DNA from: Actinoplanes couchii | GTDB lineage: Bacteria > Actinomycetota > Actinomycetes > Mycobacteriales > Micromonosporaceae | Length of the DNA stretch: 64,000 nt | Reading direction: 5' to 3' | Assembly: GCF_016862075.1 (NCBI RefSeq) | Contig: NZ_BOMG01000032.1 | Location: 62,001 to 126,000, forward strand | In this document: one piece after another, positions 1 through 8,144 of the stretch | Layout of the letters: each line of letters starts with the position of its first letter | Numbering within the stretch: position 1 is the first letter of the stretch | The notes under the pieces: generated by a model | What the model saw: the letters and a program-made list of their open reading frames with translations, nothing else | Databases searched by the model: none | What the model was told of the DNA's origin: nothing | Position numbers and translations under genes: made by a program

Positions 1-1766
1 CGGCGCAGCCGCTGCTCGAGGACCTGCTCGACGGTGACACCCTCGTAGCCCAGCTCGATGATGCTGCGCTGGTGCCGGCCGATGTCGAGGTCCCAGCTCT
101 CCTGGATGTGCTTCTCGCCGAGCTTGCGGCTGCCCATGATCGGGCGGACCGCGTTGTCCGGCAGCAGGTAGCGCAGCATCCAGAGCAGCTGGGAGCAGGC
201 GGCCAGCTCGGGCCGGGCGTTCAGGTCGAGCAGCGCGCGCTGGATGCTGCGCTGTTCGAGGTTGAGCCCGAGCGGTTCGAGCCGGTCGTGCACGTCCCGC
301 GCCAGCGGCGGCAGCGCCTCGTAGCCGACCTGGCCGACCCGGTCGCCGCCGAGCAGGATCTCGCACAGCCGGCGCACGTCGCGGCGGCCGGGCACGGTGT
401 CCTTCTCGATGCAGGTGACCGCGGCGTCCTGGAAGTCGTAGGGCGTCGGCCGGGCCCGGCCCCGCATGCCGGCCAGCAGGATCGACGTCTCGAAGACGGC
501 GATCGCGTCGGCGGTGCTGGACAGGTAACCGTTACGGCGGGCGAGCCGGACGATGTCCACACACCAGCCGCGCAGTTCCTCCTCGTCCAGCCCGTCCAGC
601 GCCGGCGGGCCGGCCAGATAGCCGGTCAGGTGGTCGGTGACCACCTCGCCGGTGACGACCGGGGCGGGCAGCGCCTTCTTCGACTTGCGGGCCGCGCCCT
701 TCTGCCCGTCCAGCCGGAACGGGGTGAGCCGGGACCGGCCTAGCTGTTTCTGCCAGGTGCCGGCGGCGATCGACACCGAGCCGGGCGCCAGCCCGAACTG
801 GGACTCGATCGCCGAGTGGCTGGACGGGATCAGCCCGTACAACCAGGTGGTGCCGGTCCGTGGGGTGATCACGAAGTCCGGGGTGCCGGGCGCGGAGCCG
901 GCCTCGGGCACCCGGCTCGCGGCGTGGAAGGCGCCGCAGATGTAGAGGCAGTCGGCCGGGTCGGCGCCGGACGCGGCGAGGTGCTCGCGGATCCGGGTCC
1001 ACATGTAGCGCTCGCGGTCCTCGTCACTGGCGAACCGCCGGGTGTCGTGCGGGGCCAGCCGCCGGAACAGGCTGCCGATCAGCACCATCACCTGCCGGTA
1101 GGTGTCGTGGTCGGCCCCGGCCAGCGGCTGCTCCACGTACTGGTCCCACCACTCCGACCAGTGCCGCACCCGGCCGTGGTGCAGCAGGTGCTCCTCCAGC
1201 TCGGCGAACCGTGGGCGCAGGTCGCCGATCTCCACCCCGACCGCGTCGCCGTGCAGGTCCTCCTCCGGCTCCGGGGTGTCGGCCGGCGACGCGACGTCGG
1301 GCTGCCACTGGAAGACGTGGTCGGTGGACCGGTCCACCAGGACCAGCTCGACGCCGGGAGTGTCCAGCGCGTACGAAATCGCCTGGTACTCCGCGGAGGC
1401 CTCGGTGATCGGCGCGATGACCGACAGCGGCGCCGACTCCTTGGGGAATCCGTCCAGCTCGGAGGCGAAGGCCTGCAGCGCCACCGGGAGCCGGCAGTTG
1501 CGCAGCTCGGTCAGCAGCGGCCGCATGTCCTCGCAGAGTTCCAGGTAGACGACCTTGGGCTGTTTCTCCCGCAGCCGCCGCAGCATGGCCAGGGCCGAGG
1601 CCGGCGAGTGGTGACAGACCGGGAAGATCTCCAGCGGCTCACGCAGGGCGTGGTCCACGTCGTCGACGATCCCGGCGAGGATCTCGGGCAGGGCCGCCGG
1701 GCCGTCCGCGAGAGCTTCCGCGGCGCCCAGCAACTGGTCCCGGAGCGGGTCGAAGGGACTGGTCAC
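1..1766 (-). CDS. DUF5682 family protein (3' end outside window)
   Basis: About 588 codons are visible; the C-terminus lies beyond the left edge. It begins at GTG 1766, sharing GTGA with the stop of the upstream AAA+ gene, so it is the last visible gene of the SWIM-DUF5691-vWA-AAA operon. The N-terminus carries CHHSPAS (residues 51-57), then a hydrophobic strand ending in YLELCEDM, and later YICGAFHAA. Histidine after strand 1, ELxxxM/R and a late glycine-histidine motif recall the TraB/ChaN/erythromycin-esterase fold, which is my inference from pattern only. The family assignment rests on overall character and neighbours. No signal peptide or membrane segment is seen. Biochemical function is unknown; it may be an effector or substrate partner of the MoxR/vWA pair. 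Confidence 0.8.
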   Translation of the reverse strand, partial: MTSPFDPLRDQLLGAAEALADGPAALPEILAGIVDDVDHALREPLEIFPVCHHSPASALAMLRRLREKQPKVVYLELCEDMRPLLTELRNCRLPVALQAFASELDGFPKESAPLSVIAPITEASAEYQAISYALDTPGVELVLVDRSTDHVFQWQPDVASPADTPEPEEDLHGDAVGVEIGDLRPRFAELEEHLLHHGRVRHWSEWWDQYVEQPLAGADHDTYRQVMVLIGSLFRRLAPHDTRRFASDEDRERYMWTRIREHLAASGADPADCLYICGAFHAASRVPEAGSAPGTPDFVITPRTGTTWLYGLIPSSHSAIESQFGLAPGSVSIAAGTWQKQLGRSRLTPFRLDGQKGAARKSKKALPAPVVTGEVVTDHLTGYLAGPPALDGLDEEELRGWCVDIVRLARRNGYLSSTADAIAVFETSILLAGMRGRARPTPYDFQDAAVTCIEKDTVPGRRDVRRLCEILLGGDRVGQVGYEALPPLARDVHDRLEPLGLNLEQRSIQRALLDLNARPELAACSQLLWMLRYLLPDNAVRPIMGSRKLGEKHIQESWDLDIGRHQRSIIELGYEGVTVEQVLEQRLR

Positions 1767-2875
1767 GACAGGGTCGCAATCGCCTGGCGGCCGCCCTCCA
1801 GGAAACCGGTCCACTCGCCGCTGTGCTCCTTGCTGCGCGGCTCGATCACGCCGTGCCAGTACTTGTTCAGAATCGCCAGGTCCTCCGGGCTGCGCCGGGC
1901 CAGCGAGCCGACCAGTGACGACGCCAGGGTCTGCGAGGTCAGGGTGGCGGCCCCGAAGAAGTTGCTGTGCAGGATCGCGTCCTCCAGCACACCGATCTGC
2001 TCGGCGGTGGAGAGCGCCGACTCCAGCCGCTCGTCGTCGCTGCCCGCCGAGGCGGACGCGGCCCGCAGGTCGGCGAAGCTCTGCAGCAGCACGTCGAGCA
2101 GGGTGGGCGGCACCTCCAGCTCGATGTTGTGCCGGCGCAGCAACTCCTCGGTGCGGAAGCGGACGATCTCCGCCTCGCTCTTCTTGTTGGTGACCACCGG
2201 GATGCGGACGAAGTTGAACCGCCGTTTCAGCGCCGAGGACAGGTCGTTGACACCCCGGTCCCGGCTGTTGGCGGTGGCGATGATGCTGAAGCCGGGCTTG
2301 GCGAAGACGATGTTGTCGTCGTCCAGCTCGGGGATCGACACGTACTTCTCGGAGAGGATCGAGATCAGCGCGTCCTGCACGTCGCTGGTGGAGCGGGTCA
2401 GCTCCTCGAACCGGCCGATCACCCCGTTCTCCATCGCGGTCATGATCGGCGAGGGGATCATCGAGGCCCGGGACTGGCCCTTGGCGATGACCATCGAGAC
2501 GTTCCAGGAGTACTTGATGTGGTCCTCGGTGGTGCCGGCGGTGCCCTGCACCACCAGCGTCGAGTTACGGCTGATCGCGGCGGAGAGCAGCTCGGCCAGC
2601 CAGCTCTTGCCGGTGCCCGGGTCGCCGATCAGCAGCAGGCCGCGGTCGGAGGCCAGGGTGACGATGGACCGCTCGACAAAACTGCGGTCGCCGAACCATT
2701 TCGGGGCGATCTCGCGGTCCAGGCCGTCGGCGCGCTCCGAACCGAGGACGAACAGTCGCACCATCTTGGGGCTGAGGCGCCAGGAGAACGGCTTGGGCCC
2801 GGTGTCCACCGACTCCAGCCAGTCCAGCTCCTCGGCGTACTTGACCTCGGCGGGGGCGCGCAGCATGTCACTCAT
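1763..2875 (-). CDS. MoxR-type AAA+ ATPase
   Basis: A 370-residue cytoplasmic ATPase. Walker A is GDPGTGKS (84-91). The Walker B region reads VIGRFEELTR (about 151-160), so the usual hhhhDE is EE-like. Sensor 1 is IIATANS (197-203), and LSSALKRRF (211-219) supplies candidate arginine-finger/sensor residues. MoxR ATPases usually remodel or load cofactor into partners together with a vWA protein, which here is the gene just upstream (26-base gap). ATG 2875 is preferred over longer in-frame options because AAGGAGA lies 9 bases upstream and the family-like sequence begins there. Its stop overlaps the DUF5682 start. The ATPase assignment is firm; the substrate is unknown. Confidence 0.92.
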   Translation of the reverse strand: MSDMLRAPAEVKYAEELDWLESVDTGPKPFSWRLSPKMVRLFVLGSERADGLDREIAPKWFGDRSFVERSIVTLASDRGLLLIGDPGTGKSWLAELLSAAISRNSTLVVQGTAGTTEDHIKYSWNVSMVIAKGQSRASMIPSPIMTAMENGVIGRFEELTRSTSDVQDALISILSEKYVSIPELDDDNIVFAKPGFSIIATANSRDRGVNDLSSALKRRFNFVRIPVVTNKKSEAEIVRFRTEELLRRHNIELEVPPTLLDVLLQSFADLRAASASAGSDDERLESALSTAEQIGVLEDAILHSNFFGAATLTSQTLASSLVGSLARRSPEDLAILNKYWHGVIEPRSKEHSGEWTGFLEGGRQAIATLS

Positions 2876-2901
2876 CGCGGAATGTCTCCTTGCGTGTCGA
2901 T

Positions 2902-4212
2902 CTAGACGAGGAAGTTCTTGAGCTCGGTGACGAGCTTCTTGATGTGGCCGGACAGGACCGGGGTGCCCTGGTCCTTGAAGCGCTGCCGGAACCACGGGTT
3001 GACGCTCTGGTGGCCGCCGCTGCTGACCGAGCCGACCGGGATGAACTTGACCCCGGACCGATGGATCGCCTGGAAGCCCTCCCAGCAGGCCTGCTCCTGC
3101 CACTCGTAGAAGTCGGAGATCCAGACGACGACGCTGTTCCGCGGATCAGTGATCTTGGGGCGGGCCAGGTCGAGCGCCACGGTGCCGTCGGTGCCGCCGC
3201 CGAGCTGGGTGTGCAGCAGCACCTCGAACGGGTCGTGCACCCACGGGGTGAGGTCCAGGGCGCGGGTGTCGTACGCCACCAGATGCACGTCGACCTTGGG
3301 CAGGCCGGCGAAGATCGAGGCGAGGATGGTGCAGTTGACCATCGCGTCCACCATCGACCCGGACTGGTCGACCACCACGATCAGGCGGGCCGGCTCGATC
3401 CGTTTCGCGGTCTGCCGGTAGTAGAGCCGGTCGACGTAGAGCCGCTCGTCCTCGGGGCTCCAGTTCGGCAGGTTCTTCCAGATCGTGCGGTCCAGGTCCA
3501 GGTTGCGGAAGACCCGTTTCGGCGGCACCGAGCGGTCGATCGTCCCGGCACTGGCCTGGGCGACCTGGGTGCGCAGCACCTCGGCCACCTCGTCGACGAA
3601 CCGGCGGATCAGCGCCTTGGCGTTGGCCAGCGCCAAACCGTCCAGGTTGTCCTTGTCGCGCAGCAGCTGCTCGATCAGCGACATGCTGGGGGTGAGCTGC
3701 TTGGCGAGCCGGTTGTCGGCGAGCACCTCGCGCAGCCGCATCCGCCCGACCAGATCACCCTCGATCCCGGCCAGGGTCTTGCCCAGGCCGGGGCCGTTGC
3801 CGGCGGACCGCCCGCGCAGCTCGCCCGGCTCGCAGCCCATCGCCCGCTCGAACCAGCCGGCATCGGACTGCCACCGCTGCAACTGCTCGGCGGTCACGTT
3901 GCCGGTGCCGGTGGCGAAGACGTTGAGCAGCAGTTTCGACACCAGCGCGGCCCGCCGGACCTCGCCTTCACGCTCCGCATCGGTCTCCGGCCGGTCCTCC
4001 GCCATCAGGCCGTCGAACTCCGCCTCCAGCTGCGGGAACCGCTGGACCACGGTGTCCACCGACACCGACGGGTCGAGCAGCGCGGCGGGCAGACCGAGGT
4101 CACCGACGATCGCCATGCTGCCCGCTTCCAGGCTCTCCTGCTCGTCCGGATCGAAGAGCCGGGCCAGCAACCGCCAGTACAGAACCTGACGGCGGGTCTC
4201 CGCAGCACTCAT
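2902..4212 (-). CDS. vWA domain protein with complete MIDAS (CoxE-like partner of MoxR)
   Basis: A 436-residue protein with a helical N-terminal region (1-270) and a C-terminal von Willebrand A domain (about 275-436). The metal-ion adhesion site is complete: DQSGS (282-286), Thr341 in GGGTDGT and Asp367 in WISDFYEW. vWA proteins next to MoxR ATPases act as substrate adaptors or metal-dependent scaffolds. ATG 4212 overlaps the DUF5691 stop (AATGA), indicating translational coupling, and the AAA+ gene follows 26 bases downstream. No signal peptide or TM helix is seen, so it should be cytoplasmic. Confidence 0.9.
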   Translation of the reverse strand: MSAAETRRQVLYWRLLARLFDPDEQESLEAGSMAIVGDLGLPAALLDPSVSVDTVVQRFPQLEAEFDGLMAEDRPETDAEREGEVRRAALVSKLLLNVFATGTGNVTAEQLQRWQSDAGWFERAMGCEPGELRGRSAGNGPGLGKTLAGIEGDLVGRMRLREVLADNRLAKQLTPSMSLIEQLLRDKDNLDGLALANAKALIRRFVDEVAEVLRTQVAQASAGTIDRSVPPKRVFRNLDLDRTIWKNLPNWSPEDERLYVDRLYYRQTAKRIEPARLIVVVDQSGSMVDAMVNCTILASIFAGLPKVDVHLVAYDTRALDLTPWVHDPFEVLLHTQLGGGTDGTVALDLARPKITDPRNSVVVWISDFYEWQEQACWEGFQAIHRSGVKFIPVGSVSSGGHQSVNPWFRQRFKDQGTPVLSGHIKKLVTELKNFLV

Positions 4213-5576
4213 TTGCGCAACAGCCTTCCCGCTCGCTCGCTGAGCACCTCGACCGCGGTGCCGGCCGCGGCCTCGGCTTTCGCCGCCTTGGCCTCGGTCG
4301 GGCCGAGCGCCCAGTCACCGGTGTGCGCGACGACCGGTTTCTTCCGGACCACCGCCTGCACGGCCAGCGGCTGCACCGCCCAGCGGCCGGACTCCCAGCG
4401 GAGCAGGCCGAGGCAGGCGGTGGAGGCGGCCACCAGGGCCGGGGTGATCGGCCCGGCCTCGGGCAGCCGGTCCAGGTCGACGGCGACCGTCACACCGCCC
4501 AGGTCGAACGACTCCGGCCCGGCGGTGTAGCCCTCCAGCAGCACCGGCTCGGCGATCACGGCCGGATGCCGGTCCAGCGGGGCGGCCGGCGCGGCGATCG
4601 CCGTGCCGAGCCGGACCCGGGCCACCGCGAACGGGTCGACGGCCTCGCCGGTGACCGCGCACGTCTCGTCCCACAGCAGGTCGCCGGTGGTGATGAGCGG
4701 CATGCCGGTGATCTCGATCGCGCGCCGCCCGGCCAGGGCGGCCCGGAACACCGGGAACGCGGCGAGCATCCGCCAGGCGGACGGCCCGCTGATGGTGTCC
4801 ACCTTGGCCGCGGCGACACTCGCCCGGACCAGCCGGACCTCGCCGCCGGGCGTCTCCAGCAGGCCGTGCGCCTGGGCCCGGAAGACCGTCGGGTGCTCGT
4901 GCAGGTCGACACCGAGCAGCAGGAACCGGCCGTCGGCCGGCGCGGCCGCCGGGACCGGGAAGCCCTCCTGGGCGAGCAGCAGGGCCCGCGACCACAGGTC
5001 GGCCCACCGGCGGACCGGGATCCGGTCGAGACCGGCGACCGGGGCGGAGGCCCGCAACTCGGCGGCGAACCCGTCGAGCAGCACCGCGAGACGGCGACCG
5101 GCCGGATCGGCGAGCAGGGCCTGCACGGTCTGGGCGCCGCCGCCGGCCACCTCGTGGTCGACCCCGCGCCAGCCGGCGATGGCCAGCTCGCGCAGCCACG
5201 AGCGGCCACCGGCCAGCAGCGGCCCGCTCGCCGCCGGGGCGGCCGGGACGCTCCACGGCGCACGGGTGCGGCCGTGGGCCTCGTCGAGCCCGCCGAGCAG
5301 CGCGTCGTGGACGGCGCCGAGCAGCGCGGACCGAGCACCGGCCAGCACGGCCAGGTGCTCGTCGGTGACGGTGCCCGCGACGATCTTGCCGATCGCGTCG
5401 GTGACCCGGGCGGCGAGCGGCGAGCCGGTGAACGCGGCGGCCAGCGACTCGAGGGCGGCGGCGCGCTCCTCGTCGATCCGGGCCAGGCCGTGGACCAGGG
5501 TGTCGTCCAGCCCGTCGATCAGGGCGAACGCCTCGTCGAGACCGGACGGGTGGGCGCGCAGGGCGTCGGCGATCAT
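4209..5576 (-). CDS. DUF5691 family protein
   Basis: A 455-residue alanine/leucine-rich soluble protein without recognisable catalytic motifs. ATG 5576 overlaps the SWIM stop as ATGA; the frame stays open further upstream but would run into the SWIM gene, so the short start is chosen. Its stop overlaps the vWA start. The family call rests on position between SWIM and vWA/MoxR genes, a recurrent actinobacterial arrangement, and on general sequence character. Function is unknown; it may be a scaffold of the MoxR/vWA complex. Confidence 0.65.
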   Translation of the reverse strand: MIADALRAHPSGLDEAFALIDGLDDTLVHGLARIDEERAAALESLAAAFTGSPLAARVTDAIGKIVAGTVTDEHLAVLAGARSALLGAVHDALLGGLDEAHGRTRAPWSVPAAPAASGPLLAGGRSWLRELAIAGWRGVDHEVAGGGAQTVQALLADPAGRRLAVLLDGFAAELRASAPVAGLDRIPVRRWADLWSRALLLAQEGFPVPAAAPADGRFLLLGVDLHEHPTVFRAQAHGLLETPGGEVRLVRASVAAAKVDTISGPSAWRMLAAFPVFRAALAGRRAIEITGMPLITTGDLLWDETCAVTGEAVDPFAVARVRLGTAIAAPAAPLDRHPAVIAEPVLLEGYTAGPESFDLGGVTVAVDLDRLPEAGPITPALVAASTACLGLLRWESGRWAVQPLAVQAVVRKKPVVAHTGDWALGPTEAKAAKAEAAAGTAVEVLSERAGRLLRK

Positions 5577-6076
5577 CCGCGCACCACCCCGGCGGCCGGG
5601 AACCACTGCAGGTCGGGCAGCGGATCGGTGGTCGGCGGAACCTCCAGGTAGGCCAGGTGGCGCAGGAAGCCGGAGAAGACCTCGGCGGCACGGTTGGGCG
5701 CGGTCGTCGTGTGCAGACCGGACCACAGGTCGCCGGCACCGTCGGGCAGTGCCGCCTTCAGGTATCGGGCGACACGGTCCAGACCGTACTGAGCGACCGC
5801 GGCGTCGGCCAGGGCCCGCAGGTGGCCGCAGGGGCGGGAGCCGCCGGAGAGACCGCCGCAGGGACGATTGTTGTTGGTGTTGCAGCTCAGCCCGTGGTCA
5901 CCGGCGGTGACGGACGAGACGTAGACCCGCTCGACGTCCGACCCGCTCGACACGACACCCTGGAGACGGCCCTCGGACAGCTCCACGAACGGCACCTTCG
6001 CCAGCTTGCGCGGCCGGACGGGCGCGATGACGGGTGCAGTGCTGCGCCGCTCGGCGGCGGCACCCTCGATGGTCAC
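5573..6076 (-). CDS. SWIM zinc-finger domain protein
   Basis: A 167-residue protein, first gene of the five-gene operon. A candidate zinc site is Cys-x7-Cys-x9-Cys-Gly-His (CNTNNNRPC, then SRPCGHL), a spacing variant of the SWIM CxCxnCxH pattern. GTG 6076 has an excellent ribosome site (GAGGAGG, 6 bases upstream), which rules out the longer ATG at 6136. SWIM fingers bind nucleic acid or protein. The operon promoter must lie in the 103-base gap shared with the divergent chemoreceptor gene. Confidence 0.8.
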   Translation of the reverse strand: MTIEGAAAERRSTAPVIAPVRPRKLAKVPFVELSEGRLQGVVSSGSDVERVYVSSVTAGDHGLSCNTNNNRPCGGLSGGSRPCGHLRALADAAVAQYGLDRVARYLKAALPDGAGDLWSGLHTTTAPNRAAEVFSGFLRHLAYLEVPPTTDPLPDLQWFPAAGVVRG

Positions 6077-6179
6077 AACAGACCTCCTCAGAACCAGGTG
6101 CGGAAGTTCTATCCCACGGGTACGACAAAACCGCATCGGCCCAGCTCAGAAGAGACGGGGGTAGGCCGATCGGGAAGAC

Positions 6180-8144
6180 GTGGCGGGTCTGGCTCGGGTG
6201 ACTATCAAGGTGCGCGTCATCGCGTCGATGACACTGATGCTGCTGGTGTCGATGGCGGTCGTGGTCGGCTGGATCGCGGTACGCAACGCGACCGAGGCCC
6301 GGGAGACCGGCTTCGCCTACACCGACGAGATGGCCAAGGGCAGCGCCTCCGACATCCAGGAGGTGATTCTGGGCGGGCTGAGCACCGCCCGGGACATGGC
6401 CCGGGTACTCGGCGCGGCCTCCGCCGGCGGCGGTGACCGGGTGCTGGCGAACGCCCAGCTCAAGGCGGTCCTGGAAGCCCACCCGGAGTATCTCGGCACG
6501 TGGACCGGATGGGCGGCGGGCGCGTTCGACGGCGCCGACCGGAAACACCGCGACGCCGGTCCCGGCGACGACGCGACCGGCCGGTTCGTGCCCTACTGGT
6601 TCCGCGACGGCGACAAGATCGGCCTGACCCCGCTGGTCGACTACGACAAGGCCGGGCCCGGCGACTACTACCAGGTGCCGCTGACCACCGGCCGGGAGAA
6701 GGTGGTCGAGCCCTACTTCTACGAGGTCGGTGGCGAGCAGACCCTGATCACGTCGGTGGCGGTGCCGATCGAACGTGGCGGGACGGTCGTCGGGATCTCC
6801 GGCATCGACATGTCGCTGGCCACGCTGCAGGGCCTGGTCGGCGCGGTGAAGCCGTTCGGCTCCGGGACCGCGGTGCTGCTCAGCACGGCCGGGACGGTGG
6901 TCAGCGGCGCCGGGGAGGCCGGGCAGGCCGCACCGGCGGACCTGGTCGCGCTCGCCGGGCGGACGGTCACCGCCGGAACCTCCTCCCGCGAGGTCACCGA
7001 GGTGGGCGGCGAGGAGACACTGCGGATCGCCGCGCCGCTGACCCTGGGCGGCAGCGACACCTGGACGCTGATCATCGAGGTGCCCACCGCCACCGTCCTG
7101 GCCGCCGCGAACAGCACGTTCTGGGCCAGTGTGCTGATCGGGCTGGTCGCCGCGGTGATCGCCGGGGTGGCCGCGTTCTTCCTGGCCCGGTCGGTCGTCG
7201 GCCCGATCGAACGGCTCCGCGACCGGATGGCCGAGATCGCCGACGGCGACGGCGACCTGACCCAGCGGGTGACCGCCGACCGCGACGACGAGGCCGGGCA
7301 GATGGCCGCCGCGTTCAACCGGTTCGTGGAGAAGGTGGCCGTCACGATCCGCGGCATCGCCGGGGCCAGCGGGACGCTGAGCACCGCCGCGCAGGAGCTC
7401 CAGGTGGTCAGCCGGCAACTGGAGAGCGGCGCGTCCACCGCGTCCAGCCAGGCCGGCAGCGCCAGTTCGGCGAGCGAGGAGGTCAACGCCGGGGTGCAGG
7501 CGATCGCCGCGGGCGCCGAGCAGATGAGCGCGTCGATCGCCGAGATCTCGTCCAACGCGACCCAGGCGGCGCAGGTGGCGTCCCAGGCGAAGCAGATCGC
7601 CGAGCGCACCAACGAGCAGGTCGCCGAGCTGGGCACGGCCAGCACCGAGATCGGCGAGGTGGTCCAGCTGATCACCTCGATCGCCGAACAGACGAACCTG
7701 CTCGCGCTGAACGCGACCATCGAGGCGGCGCGGGCCGGGGAACTCGGCAAGGGCTTCGCCGTGGTGGCCGGTGAGGTGAAGGATCTGGCGCAGCAGACCG
7801 CGAACGCGACCGAGCAGATCACCGCCCGGATCACCGCGATCCAGTCGTCCAGCGAGGCGGCGGCCCTCGCGATCGGGGAGATCGCGCAGGTGATCGAGCA
7901 GATCGGCGACTACACCACCACGATCGCGTCGGCCGTGGAGGAACAGACCGCGACGACCGCCGAGATGAGCCGTACCGTGACGGAGGCCGCCGGTAACAGT
8001 GGTGATGTCGCCCGTACCATCGTCGGGGTCGCCGGGGTGGCCTCGTCCACCGCCGACGGCGCCCGGACCACCCAGCAGGCCGCCGCGAACCTCACGCACC
8101 TGGCCGACCAGCTCACCGGCCTGGTCGGCGCCTTCCGCTACTGA
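6180..8144 (+). CDS. methyl-accepting chemotaxis-type receptor
   Basis: A 654-residue membrane receptor. TM1 is about residues 12-32; an extracellular Cache-type sensor follows, containing the YWFRDG and [10 protein letters not shown] stretches typical of dCache ligand pockets. TM2 is about 312-336, followed by HAMP (about 337-390) and a long coiled-coil signalling domain. The hairpin tip reads [19 protein letters not shown], the canonical CheA/CheW contact. It probably senses small ligands such as amino or organic acids and signals to a kinase array; no che genes are in this window. The GTG 6180 start is uncertain because GTG 6198 is also possible. The 3' end overlaps the convergent SARP gene by 7 bases. 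Confidence 0.9.
   Translation: MAGLARVTIKVRVIASMTLMLLVSMAVVVGWIAVRNATEARETGFAYTDEMAKGSASDIQEVILGGLSTARDMARVLGAASAGGGDRVLANAQLKAVLEAHPEYLGTWTGWAAGAFDGADRKHRDAGPGDDATGRFVPYWFRDGDKIGLTPLVDYDKAGPGDYYQVPLTTGREKVVEPYFYEVGGEQTLITSVAVPIERGGTVVGISGIDMSLATLQGLVGAVKPFGSGTAVLLSTAGTVVSGAGEAGQAAPADLVALAGRTVTAGTSSREVTEVGGEETLRIAAPLTLGGSDTWTLIIEVPTATVLAAANSTFWASVLIGLVAAVIAGVAAFFLARSVVGPIERLRDRMAEIADGDGDLTQRVTADRDDEAGQMAAAFNRFVEKVAVTIRGIAGASGTLSTAAQELQVVSRQLESGASTASSQAGSASSASEEVNAGVQAIAAGAEQMSASIAEISSNATQAAQVASQAKQIAERTNEQVAELGTASTEIGEVVQLITSIAEQTNLLALNATIEAARAGELGKGFAVVAGEVKDLAQQTANATEQITARITAIQSSSEAAALAIGEIAQVIEQIGDYTTTIASAVEEQTATTAEMSRTVTEAAGNSGDVARTIVGVAGVASSTADGARTTQQAAANLTHLADQLTGLVGAFRY

Noticed and set aside
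816-2921. Long plus-strand open frame (about 700 codons) opposite the DUF5682/AAA+ genes
   Set aside because: Arg/Gly/Val-rich shadow translation of the high-GC opposite strand; the minus strand encodes clear AAA+ and DUF5682 proteins.
5898-8099. 733-codon minus-strand frame opposite the chemoreceptor
   Set aside because: Shadow of the chemoreceptor coding strand; repetitive Gly/Asp/Arg composition.
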